A program made the position numbers and the translations under genes. Positions 14,218 through 19,642 of a stretch of DNA of 19,642 bases are shown here, one piece after another. The notes beneath the pieces were generated by a model. The model saw nothing but the letters and a program-made list of their open reading frames with translations. It made no database searches and was not told the origin of the DNA. Source of the stretch: CALLVF01 sp964632205 (GTDB lineage Bacteria; Patescibacteriota; Microgenomatia; UBA1406; GWC2-37-13); assembly GCA_964632205.1 (NCBI GenBank), contig CAZWBE010000008.1, positions 1-19,642 on the forward strand, given 5' to 3'. The stretch's first letter is position 1. The number at the start of each line of letters is the position of its first letter.

Positions 14218-14239
14218 TTAATACCATTATAATGTTGTC

Positions 14240-14273
14240 TTAGATTATATTTAGATTATATAAAAGATTATAT
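14240..14273 (+). repeat. Phased GATTATAT repeats upstream of the small membrane protein gene
   Basis: TTAGATTATAT occurs twice in tandem (14240-14250, 14251-14261), followed by AAAGATTATAT (14263-14273). The GATTATAT cores are 11 and 12 bp apart, about one helical turn, as expected of sites bound on one face of DNA. They end just before the putative promoter at 14280. The rest of 13909-14314 holds nothing else I can name. Confidence 0.5.
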
Positions 14274-14279
14274 AAAAAC

Positions 14280-14308
14280 TTGATTTTTTTTGAAAAAAAA
14301 GCCAAAAT
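14280..14308 (+). promoter_or_regulatory. Putative promoter of the small membrane protein gene
   Basis: -35 TTGATT (14280-14285), 17-bp spacer, weak -10 CAAAAT (14303-14308), 6 nt before the ATG at 14315. The spacer contains the symmetrical T8-G-A8 tract, strongly bent or hairpin-forming DNA. Confidence 0.35.
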
Positions 14309-14314
14309 AAAGAT

Positions 14315-14854
14315 ATGAGTGAAAATCCACAAGTAATTTTTTCATGGAAAGCGCCACTTCGGCCATATAAAAAAAGGTCGGCTTTAATTATCCGTTTTTA
14401 TTTGGCGGTTGCCTTACTTCTTTCGGTTATTGTTTTTTTCTTTGGTGATAAAATTCTTATTATCCCCATCTGGTCAGTTTTGTTCCTTTTTTATGTTTTT
14501 ACAATCACCCCGCCCCCAGAGGTAGAAAACAAAATCTCCAAGTTTGGGATAGAAACAGCTGGGCTAACCCTACGTTGGGAGACTCTTTCTCATTTTTATT
14601 TTAGTAAAAGATTTGGTTTTTATACCCTAACGGTTGTTGGTCGCCCACCGTTTTCTTATCGGGTATATCTTGTTGTTCCTAATAAGGAAATAAAAAAACA
14701 ACTAATTCAAATCTTATCAGAAAACCTTATTTTTCAAGAAAAACCAATTAAAACTTTTACCGACAAACTCTCTGATTGGCTTTTAAACCTTATTCCTGAT
14801 GAAGAAGAAACACCAACCGCTATTCCTCCAGCCGCCGTTGCCAAACCGAAATAG
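14315..14854 (+). CDS. Conserved-type membrane protein with PH-like C-terminal region
   Basis: A 179-residue protein. Two membrane helices (about 24-42 and 46-64) form a hairpin. The following soluble part (73-140) alternates strands ('KFGIETAGLTLRWETLSHFYFSKRFGFYTLTVVGR...YRVYLVVP') and ends in a helix, as in small bacterial membrane proteins with PH-like domains. The tail is acidic then Pro/Ala-rich (PDEEETPTAIPPAAVAKPK). Function unknown. No Shine-Dalgarno; a promoter-like pair ends 6 nt before the ATG. It is convergent with the PIN gene and overlaps it by 35 bp. Confidence 0.7.
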   Translation: MSENPQVIFSWKAPLRPYKKRSALIIRFYLAVALLLSVIVFFFGDKILIIPIWSVLFLFYVFTITPPPEVENKISKFGIETAGLTLRWETLSHFYFSKRFGFYTLTVVGRPPFSYRVYLVVPNKEIKKQLIQILSENLIFQEKPIKTFTDKLSDWLLNLIPDEEETPTAIPPAAVAKPK

Positions 14855-15431
14855 GCACCTCCTTAACACCAAAAACTCTTCCCCACCGCAAAACACCCTC
14901 GTCGGTAGAAACCAAAAAGCCATCGATCTCCTTTGCTAAAACAATTAAATCTAAATCAGTTACACTATCCAAAAATCCAAACCGCGTCGCCTGCCGATAA
15001 CGCTCACGAAATTTTTTTACAACGGGGCCAATTTTTATCTCAAAGTCTTTTTTACTTAATATCTCTTCTCCCCTTATTAGTTTTGCTGCCTTTTTTATCT
15101 CCTCCTCACCAATATTTAGCCCCCGATAACTTCTTTGTCTCACCTCCTCAATTAATTGAGAAAAAACATAGGCGGGAAAAACAATTTTTCCATAATCAGG
15201 TGATTTAATTGTCAAAACTGACAAAAAATCCTCAATAAATGACTGGTTTTTTTCCTTAAAAAAACTAAGAAATTCAGAAACGGCGCCTGGTGGCATAAAA
15301 AACTCTCCTCTTTTTTCTTTTTTTATTTTCTTGCCGAGCTTGGTAATTTTAACAACTACCTCCTCTGTTTTCTCGCCTAGTCCGACCCCCATATTAAAAA
15401 AAAGGTTGGTGTCTAAGACGTATTTTTCCAT
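14820..15431 (-). CDS. PIN-domain protein of the RNA-ligase-partner type
   Basis: A 203-residue PIN-like putative ribonuclease. Conserved acidic metal ligands are visible: Asp7 in YVLDTNLF, Glu53 in PGAVSEFLSF, Asp159/Asp161 in VTDLDLIVLAKE and Asp177 in STDEGVLRW. The full pattern (VLDTN..., FFMPPGAVSEF, FRERYRQATRFGFLDSVTDLDLIVLAKEIDGFLVSTDEGVLRWGR...G) resembles the RNA-ligase-partner family, described mainly from archaea and some bacteria, where the gene accompanies an ATP-dependent RNA ligase. No such ligase is in the window. It lies 24 bp downstream of dnaN on the same strand, so it probably belongs to the dnaA-dnaN transcription unit. A toxin role is less likely: there is no antitoxin gene beside it and it is longer than VapC (about 130). 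Confidence 0.75.
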   Translation of the reverse strand: MEKYVLDTNLFFNMGVGLGEKTEEVVVKITKLGKKIKKEKRGEFFMPPGAVSEFLSFFKEKNQSFIEDFLSVLTIKSPDYGKIVFPAYVFSQLIEEVRQRSYRGLNIGEEEIKKAAKLIRGEEILSKKDFEIKIGPVVKKFRERYRQATRFGFLDSVTDLDLIVLAKEIDGFLVSTDEGVLRWGRVFGVKEVPISVWQRRLEE

Positions 15432-15455
15432 GATGTTTAATTTTAAATTTTTAAT

Positions 15456-16556
15456 TTATTCTTGTATTCTCACTGGCATAATGATGTGTAAGAAATTTGG
15501 GTTTTTATCAGATTTAAAAAGAGCAGGAGCATCCGGTCTTAAAAGTTCAATTATTATTTTTTCTGCCTCAAGATGGGAAAGAAGGTCAAGTAAAAACTTA
15601 AAATTAAAGGCAATTTTTATCTCTTCTCCCTTAACCATTGCTTCTTGGGAGGTAAAATTACCCCTATTGTCCTTGTCTGTTTTTGGTTTTATTGTTAATG
15701 TGTCTTTTTTTATCTCAAGAATAACAATGTTTGAAAAATCGCGGGCAAAAATCGATATCAACTTAATATTGCGCAGAAATTCTTGTTTGTCAATAAAGAC
15801 TGTTGTTTTTATTTGGGTGGGAATCACCCGTTCAAAAGGAGGATACTCTCCTTCAATTAGTCGAGAATAAAAATCATGTTCTTCCGTTTTAAATTTAACT
15901 ATTTTTTCCTCGGGTGAATAATCAAATAAAATCTCTTTTTCTCCTTTAATTAAGGGAAGAAGTTGGTTTAAAAAACTAACAGGAATAATCATTGATGGTA
16001 AATCTCCTTCTTTTTTAAGTTTTAAAAGAGAAAGCCTAAACCCATCGGTGGCCACCATTAATATTTGGTCATCATCAACGACAAAATTCACCCCGCTTAA
16101 AACAGGTCTTGTTTCATCATAAGAGGCGGCAAAAATTATCATGGGAAGATTTTTTAAAAAAACCTCAGTCTCTATTTTTTTTGGGCTTCCCTTGGTTTTA
16201 GGAGGAAGAGGAAAATCTTCTGGTGAAAAAATAGTAAACTCGCCTCTTGTTTTATCTTGAATTACGTTTAGTTGGTTTTTTGCAATTTCCAACTCAATTT
16301 TTCCTGCTGGTAAAAATGAAAGAAATTCGGTTATTTTTTTTGGTTCAATAACTATATTAAATTCCTCAGTGTTTTCTGTCTTAATTTGAGAATGATAGTA
16401 TGAATTAAGATTTGTAGCATAAAAATGAAGTTTATTTTTTTCTCCCTTAAGATAAACTCCTTGCAGTGAGTTGATAGATGAAATTTTTGAGGAGGTAAAG
16501 CGTGAGGCGATTAACAACTTCTCTAAAAAAAACTCTTTTGTTATCGATATTTTCAT
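15456..16556 (-). CDS. dnaN: DNA polymerase III beta subunit (sliding clamp)
   Basis: A 366-residue ring-forming processivity clamp made of three similar domains, about 1-120, 127-243 and 244-366. Typical segments are visible: TNLNSYYH near the end of the first sheet, the domain-2 start 'FLKNLPMIIFAASYDETRPVLSGVNF', ATDGFRLSLLK, and the C-terminus 'DAPALFKSD...FLHIIMPVRI', which forms part of the partner-peptide pocket. Length is normal. No Shine-Dalgarno; the leader is about 30 nt and the putative promoter overlaps DnaA boxes in the 105-bp gap after dnaA. Confidence 0.97.
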   Translation of the reverse strand: MKISITKEFFLEKLLIASRFTSSKISSINSLQGVYLKGEKNKLHFYATNLNSYYHSQIKTENTEEFNIVIEPKKITEFLSFLPAGKIELEIAKNQLNVIQDKTRGEFTIFSPEDFPLPPKTKGSPKKIETEVFLKNLPMIIFAASYDETRPVLSGVNFVVDDDQILMVATDGFRLSLLKLKKEGDLPSMIIPVSFLNQLLPLIKGEKEILFDYSPEEKIVKFKTEEHDFYSRLIEGEYPPFERVIPTQIKTTVFIDKQEFLRNIKLISIFARDFSNIVILEIKKDTLTIKPKTDKDNRGNFTSQEAMVKGEEIKIAFNFKFLLDLLSHLEAEKIIIELLRPDAPALFKSDKNPNFLHIIMPVRIQE

Positions 16557-16581
16557 TTTGTCTATTAGTAGTAATAATCAG

Positions 16582-16618
16582 TGTGTATAAGTGTATAAAA
16601 AAAATAATAGATTTTCAA
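16582..16618 (-). promoter_or_regulatory. dnaN promoter overlapping DnaA boxes in the dnaA-dnaN gap
   Basis: On the reverse strand, -35 TTGAAA (16613-16618), 17-bp spacer and -10 TACACT (16590-16595). Two DnaA-box-like 9-mers overlap or adjoin the -10: TTATACACA (complement of 16582-16590, fits TTWTNCACA) and TTATACACT (complement of 16590-16598, one mismatch). The remaining gap is almost pure A/T and could be an unwinding region, so this gap is also an oriC candidate. Confidence 0.5.
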
Positions 16619-16661
16619 TACAAAAAGAGTCTAAAAAAAATTTGTGAAAATAAAGTGGATA

Positions 16662-17996
16662 CTATGTTGATGAAAAAAGGTTTTGGACGATGCTGTCAAC
16701 CTCCTGCTTAATAGATGGGTTTTTCATTATTAATCTTTCAATTTTTTCTACGGCGTGAAGTACAGTTGTGTGGTCTTTTCTTTTTAAATAAAAGGCGATT
16801 TCCTCGTATTTCATTTTTAACTCTTTCCTCAAAAGATACATAGCAACCTGACGGGGAAAAACCAGGGACTCGGTTCTTTTTGGCCCCTTAAGATGGCTTT
16901 GTTTAATATTATAAAAGGAACAGACAACCCTAACAACATCATTAGGAAAAATTTTTATTGAGGTGTTTTTATTTTTTTCGGAAAAAAAAGACTCAACATC
17001 CTCAAGATCAATTTTTTCTTTTTTTCCTAAAATCTTAGCATAAATCGAAACCAGGGTTCCCTCTAGGGCGCGTGAGTCAGTCACTTGTTCGGCGATGGTT
17101 TTAGCCACCTCAATATCAAGAAAAATATTTCTTTCCCTTGCCTTAATAAGAAGAATGGCGCAGCGAAGTTCAAAGTCTGGCGGCTGAATGTCAACCGTTA
17201 AACCACCGGAAAAACGTGAGCGTAGTCTATCCTCAAGATTTTTTATCTCTTTTGGTGGACGATCGGAAGTGAGAATAATTTGCCCACCCGATGTTAAGAC
17301 AGCGTTAAAGGTATGAAAAAACTCCTCTTGAATATGGACCTTTCCGGCAATAAACTGAATATCATCAACAATTAGAAGGTGAAGTTGGCGGTATTTTTTT
17401 CGAAAGCGCGGGGTTGATTTATCTTTAATTGCTTCAACGAGTTCGTTTATAAAACCATCACCCGGGCAAAAGATGACCTTTTTCTCTGGGGATTTTTCGA
17501 TGATTTTTTTAGCAATAGCATGAGCTAAATGAGTTTTGCCAACACCAACTCCACCGTAAAGAAAAAGTGGGTTATAGGCTGTTCCTAAATTATTAGCGAC
17601 TGCCTGGGCGGCCGCATAAGCCACTTGATTAGTTGAGGAAACAGCAAAATTTTCAAAACTGTATTTAGGGTTAACTCCACTTTTTAAAAACAAATCTTCT
17701 TTTGATGGCGTGAAAGAAAAAAGAGGGGGAGGGGTGGTAGATTTTTTTCTAGTAATAACAACAAAATCAAGATTTATTTTTTTACCAGCATAATGATAAA
17801 GTTCTCTTTCAATTAAAGCGGTTTTTTTTTGGAGAAAATTTTTTAAAGCGTCACTTGGACAACCAAGAATAATTTTGTTTTCGGTTAATTCCACCGGTGA
17901 GACCTGTTTTAAAATAGAAAAGATAACGGGAGTTTTTTGATGGGTTTTAGAGACCGATGCCAAAAAACCATTCCAAAAAGAAGATAAAAACGGCAT
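16662..17996 (-). CDS. dnaA: Chromosomal replication initiator DnaA
   Basis: A 444-residue initiator that binds DnaA boxes and melts oriC. Domain I (about 1-80) contains the helix-strand pattern expected for helicase and partner binding. The domain II linker is short (about 82-110). Domain III (AAA+) has Walker A GGVGVGKT at 148-155, Walker B LLIVDDIQF at 207-215 and the sensor/arginine segment LEDRLRSRFSGGL at 254-266. Domain IV holds the DNA-binding helix-turn-helix with the signature RKDHTTVLHA at 406-415. All normal. Its promoter and two perfect DnaA boxes lie immediately upstream, pointing to autoregulation; dnaN follows on the same strand. Confidence 0.98.
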   Translation of the reverse strand: MPFLSSFWNGFLASVSKTHQKTPVIFSILKQVSPVELTENKIILGCPSDALKNFLQKKTALIERELYHYAGKKINLDFVVITRKKSTTPPPLFSFTPSKEDLFLKSGVNPKYSFENFAVSSTNQVAYAAAQAVANNLGTAYNPLFLYGGVGVGKTHLAHAIAKKIIEKSPEKKVIFCPGDGFINELVEAIKDKSTPRFRKKYRQLHLLIVDDIQFIAGKVHIQEEFFHTFNAVLTSGGQIILTSDRPPKEIKNLEDRLRSRFSGGLTVDIQPPDFELRCAILLIKARERNIFLDIEVAKTIAEQVTDSRALEGTLVSIYAKILGKKEKIDLEDVESFFSEKNKNTSIKIFPNDVVRVVCSFYNIKQSHLKGPKRTESLVFPRQVAMYLLRKELKMKYEEIAFYLKRKDHTTVLHAVEKIERLIMKNPSIKQEVDSIVQNLFSST

Positions 17997-18005
17997 AATT
18001 TATAG

Positions 18006-18024
18006 TGTGGATAACTTATCCACA
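18006..18024. promoter_or_regulatory. Palindromic pair of consensus DnaA boxes
   Basis: TGTGGATAA-C-TTATCCACA: two perfect consensus 9-mers in inverted orientation sharing one centre base, a 19-bp exact palindrome. On the dnaA strand it begins just after the -10 box and ends 9 nt before the start codon, so bound DnaA would cover the transcription start. Confidence 0.9.
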
Positions 18025-18025
18025 A

Positions 18026-18054
18026 ATAATAAACATTTCCACCGATAAAATCAA
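18026..18054 (-). promoter_or_regulatory. Putative dnaA promoter
   Basis: On the reverse strand, -35 TTGATT (18049-18054), 17-bp spacer, -10 TATTAT (18026-18031). The predicted start falls within the DnaA box palindrome. Confidence 0.6.
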
Positions 18055-18209
18055 GGGGTAAAAATACGTCATTTATAGTCAAAGCAAAGCAAATAAAAGT
18101 AAAAAAATCTAAAATTGAAGGCTAAAAACTTTAAGAATGGTTTTTGGTAATAAAATAAAACTAACAAAACCCACCATCTTAAATAAGGAGTTTGGAGAAT
18201 AATTTATGT

Positions 18210-19070
18210 TTATAGTTCGCCTAATTTTTCCTTTCTTTCCGCCTCTTGTTTTATAAAATTTAAAAATCGTTCCGTTGAAGAAAGCCGGCGGTGACCAACA
18301 ATTTTAGCAATATATTCGATGGAGGCTCCATTCATTAATTGATGGGCGATAAAAGTATTACGCAAATCATTAACAGTGGTTTTTTCTATTCCTACTTCGT
18401 TAAAACAACGAGCGATGATTTGTCTTATATTGCGAATTAAAAGAGGGCGGCCATTTTTAGTGATAAAAAGATGATCATCTTTACTCTCTTCTCTAACAGC
18501 AAGATAGTCATTAATGGCTTTTTTTACAGCCTTATTTAGAGGTACCTCGCGTTCGAGGTTTTTTCCGTAGGGCCTAATATAAAGGGTATTATTTTTAACA
18601 TCAGAAACTCGAAGATTGGCTAATTCACCAATTTTAATACCAGTTTGAAGAAGGACCTCAATTAAAGCATAGGTGCGAGGATCATCTTTGGCAACATCGC
18701 GAAGAGCCCGATATTCAATCTTACTTAAAATTCGCGGAGGTGAAACGGTGTGTTTTGGGTGTGAAACATCAAGGGAGGGATTTTGTTCAATTAACCCATC
18801 ATTTTTTAAATAGCGGAAAAAAGTACGAATAGAATTAAGCTTTCTTGAGGCGGATTTTTTTGTGTAATTTTCGCTAAGAAGTTTATTGATAAAACCCTCA
18901 ATGTGTTCTTTTTTTGCTTCGCGAATATCTTGTATTTCTCGAGAGGTTAAATACCCAGCAAATTGTTCTAAATCTTTTTTATAAGCAATGAGAGTAAATT
19001 CTGATTTCCCCTGGGCCCTAAGATGATTGATAAAATTTTCAATTAAGTGGGGTAAAAGAAAATTGTCCAT
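18210..19070 (-). CDS. Xer-like tyrosine recombinase family protein with degenerate active site
   Basis: A 286-residue protein with a clean XerC/D architecture: an N-terminal SAM-like core-binding domain (about 7-95, FTLIAYKKDLEQFAGYL...SASRKLNSIRTFFRYL) and a C-terminal catalytic domain (about 112-280). Of the six catalytic positions, Lys170 (beta-hairpin), Arg237 (NDLRNTF) and His260 (VGHRRL) are kept. Arg I is Lys146 (TGIKIGEL, normally TGLRxSEL), His II is Asn234 (NDLR, normally HDLR), and the nucleophile Tyr is Phe269, nine residues after His260 exactly where XerD has Tyr. It should bind DNA but not cleave it. The frame is intact and has a good promoter, so it does not look like a decaying gene. 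It lies 213 bp upstream of dnaA. Confidence 0.88.
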   Translation of the reverse strand: MDNFLLPHLIENFINHLRAQGKSEFTLIAYKKDLEQFAGYLTSREIQDIREAKKEHIEGFINKLLSENYTKKSASRKLNSIRTFFRYLKNDGLIEQNPSLDVSHPKHTVSPPRILSKIEYRALRDVAKDDPRTYALIEVLLQTGIKIGELANLRVSDVKNNTLYIRPYGKNLEREVPLNKAVKKAINDYLAVREESKDDHLFITKNGRPLLIRNIRQIIARCFNEVGIEKTTVNDLRNTFIAHQLMNGASIEYIAKIVGHRRLSSTERFLNFIKQEAERKEKLGEL

Positions 19071-19080
19071 AATACCCTAT

Positions 19081-19109
19081 AATATATCATAAAATAACAC
19101 CAAAGACAA
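19081..19109 (-). promoter_or_regulatory. Putative promoter of the Xer-like gene
   Basis: On the reverse strand, -35 TTGTCT (19104-19109), 17-bp spacer, -10 TATATT (19081-19086), 10 nt before the ATG. Confidence 0.55.
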
Positions 19110-19463
19110 GAGGAAAATAGCCTTTTGCCCATAAAACATTAATAACTTGTTTAGCCGACCAGAATATCCTTATTAATCCATTAATAATTATTTTTATACC
19201 AACCAACTTTATAGAACCAAAACCAAACGCGAGAAAATTTTCATCATAAATTTTAGAACAAGTTTTTATTATTTTGATGCTTTTGGATATTAATTTTTTA
19301 TTTAGTGGTTGACAACAATGATTTAGAAAAACTCTTACTTATTCTATTTTTATAGAACATTTTCTTTAAAGTGTAGAAATTTTACTGAAAAAAACAAAAA
19401 TATAAAAAAATTTGTTTTTAATCTTTATACATTGAAGCGGTTGGGCGGGTAGGTTTTTAAAAC
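19110..19463. other. Gene-free AT-rich stretch before trxA
   Basis: About 350 bp without a supported gene or RNA. Visible items are an 8-bp inverted repeat TTATTAAT-CC-ATTAATAA (19170-19187), an isolated consensus -35-like TTGACA near 19308 with no matching -10, and a G-rich island at 19439-19453 (GGTTGGGCGGGTAGG) with four short G-runs, which stands out sharply from the AT-rich background. Nothing else recognised. Confidence 0.5.
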
Positions 19464-19492
19464 TTGAATTAAAAAGTGTTTAGTGTTAACAT
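19464..19492 (+). promoter_or_regulatory. Putative trxA promoter
   Basis: -35 TTGAAT (19464-19469), 17-bp spacer, -10 TAACAT (19487-19492), 8 nt before the ATG; again effectively leaderless. Confidence 0.5.
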
Positions 19493-19500
19493 AATAAATT

Positions 19501-19642
19501 ATGGCGGCAATTAAAATTAACAAGGATAAATTTAAAGAAGAGGTTTTAGATTATCAAGGGGTAGTTTTTGTTGATTTTTATGCTGATTGGTGTGGTCCTT
19601 GTCAGATGGTGGGACCGATAATTGATCAATTAGCGGATGAGT
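19501..19642 (+). CDS. trxA: Thioredoxin, 5' part (cut by window end)
   Basis: From ATG 19501 the frame stays open for 47 codons to the window edge. It contains the thioredoxin-fold start and active site: VVFVDFYADWCGPCQMVGP, with the CGPC redox pair preceded by Trp as in true thioredoxins. Expected full length is about 105 residues. As a cytoplasmic disulfide reductase it is probably general housekeeping; a link to the cysteine-rich pilin would be speculation. No Shine-Dalgarno; a good promoter ends 8 nt before the ATG. Confidence 0.93.
   Translation, partial: MAAIKINKDKFKEEVLDYQGVVFVDFYADWCGPCQMVGPIIDQLADE

Larger units (their letters stand above)
17997..18209. other. dnaA upstream region, candidate oriC
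   Basis: A 213-bp gene-free AT-rich stretch between dnaA and the recombinase gene. It contains a palindromic pair of perfect DnaA boxes (18006-18024), the dnaA promoter (18026-18054), then long A-rich tracts (18090-18115, 18150-18170) that could serve as the unwinding element. Only one box pair is evident here; other boxes lie in the dnaA-dnaN gap, so the origin may be bipartite or in either gap. Confidence 0.5.

Noticed and set aside
14150..14220. Group II intron domain V or other known RNA in the GC-rich patch
   Set aside because: The GTATGCGGAGCCCGG stretch lacks the paired AGC...GTT hairpin with GAAA loop required for domain V, and I could not build any known RNA fold.
15331..15870. Rightward 179-residue ORF
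   Set aside because: Lies antisense to dnaN and the PIN gene; low-complexity Ser/Ile/Phe-rich product typical of a shadow frame.
16502..16711. Rightward 69-residue ORF with a hydrophobic stretch
   Set aside because: It overlaps the 5' end of dnaN and the 3' end of dnaA and spans DnaA boxes; no start signal. Coincidental frame.
19300..19345. Promoter from the TTGACA near 19308
   Set aside because: No -10-like hexamer at 15-19 bp; the next candidate is about 25 bp away.
19439..19453. G-quadruplex regulating trxA
   Set aside because: Only two-tier G-runs; stability would be marginal and there is no supporting context, so it is noted only as a GC-rich island.
1..19642. CRISPR array or rRNA genes
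   Set aside because: No regularly spaced 20-40 bp repeats and no rRNA-like conserved sequence were seen on either strand.

Overview
This AT-rich window most likely comes from the chromosome of a Candidate Phyla Radiation (Patescibacteria) bacterium, possibly of the Microgenomates type; the lineage is an inference. The signs are: a compact T4SS/pilus set (PrgI-like, TraC-like, VirB4, VirB2-like pilin) of the kind common in CPR genomes, a four-domain S1 protein, an IMP dehydrogenase without its CBS domains, almost no Shine-Dalgarno sequences, and abutting or overlapping genes. TGA is a normal stop (virB4, rpsA, guaB, add), so the Gly-UGA code of Gracilibacteria/Absconditabacteria is excluded.

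Layout. 1-243: the first 30 codons of a leftward DNA-methyltransferase-like gene cut by the window edge, then a leftward tRNA-Ala(GGC) with encoded CCA. 370-4328: a rightward phosphoribosyltransferase followed by a T4SS cassette (PrgI-like membrane protein, TraC-like protein, VirB4 ATPase). 4329-5399: convergent ribosomal protein S1. 5532-10486: leftward MFS transporter and a tight add-guaB-guaA operon linked by 4-bp ATGA overlaps. About 10500-11040: a decayed IS200/IS605-type element with hairpins at both ends and a frameshifted tnpA. 11041-11288: a structure-rich intergenic stretch. 11289-13870: leftward coiled-coil/SpoIID cell-wall protein, divergent rightward VirB2-like pilin, and a convergent LPXTG-like surface protein. 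13871-14314: a poorly explained stretch with a small ORF and phased repeats. 14315-16556: a small membrane protein, a PIN protein resembling the RNA-ligase-partner family, and dnaN. 16662-18209: dnaA and the probable oriC/dnaA control region. 18210-19070: a Xer-like tyrosine recombinase lacking three of its six catalytic residues. 19501-19642: start of thioredoxin.

How the parts fit. The T4SS genes, the cysteine-rich pilin and the SpoIID protein could serve one envelope-spanning pilus or DNA-transfer machine, with SpoIID opening peptidoglycan. The purine operon would turn an adenine (deoxy)nucleoside or nucleotide into hypoxanthine form and then IMP to XMP to GMP, as expected in a salvage-dependent organism. 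dnaA, dnaN and the PIN gene form one leftward cluster whose promoters overlap DnaA boxes.

The main items for a second look are: the recombinase whose catalytic Arg/His/Tyr are Lys/Asn/Phe; the adenosine-deaminase-like enzyme with a Gly in place of a substrate-binding Asp, overlapping guaB; an exact 23-bp inverted-orientation repeat encoding the same heptapeptide in two small unexplained ORFs; recurrent leaderless promoters (-10 hexamer 6-8 bp before ATG); and a mirror-image divergent promoter in which each -35 box is the start of the opposite gene.
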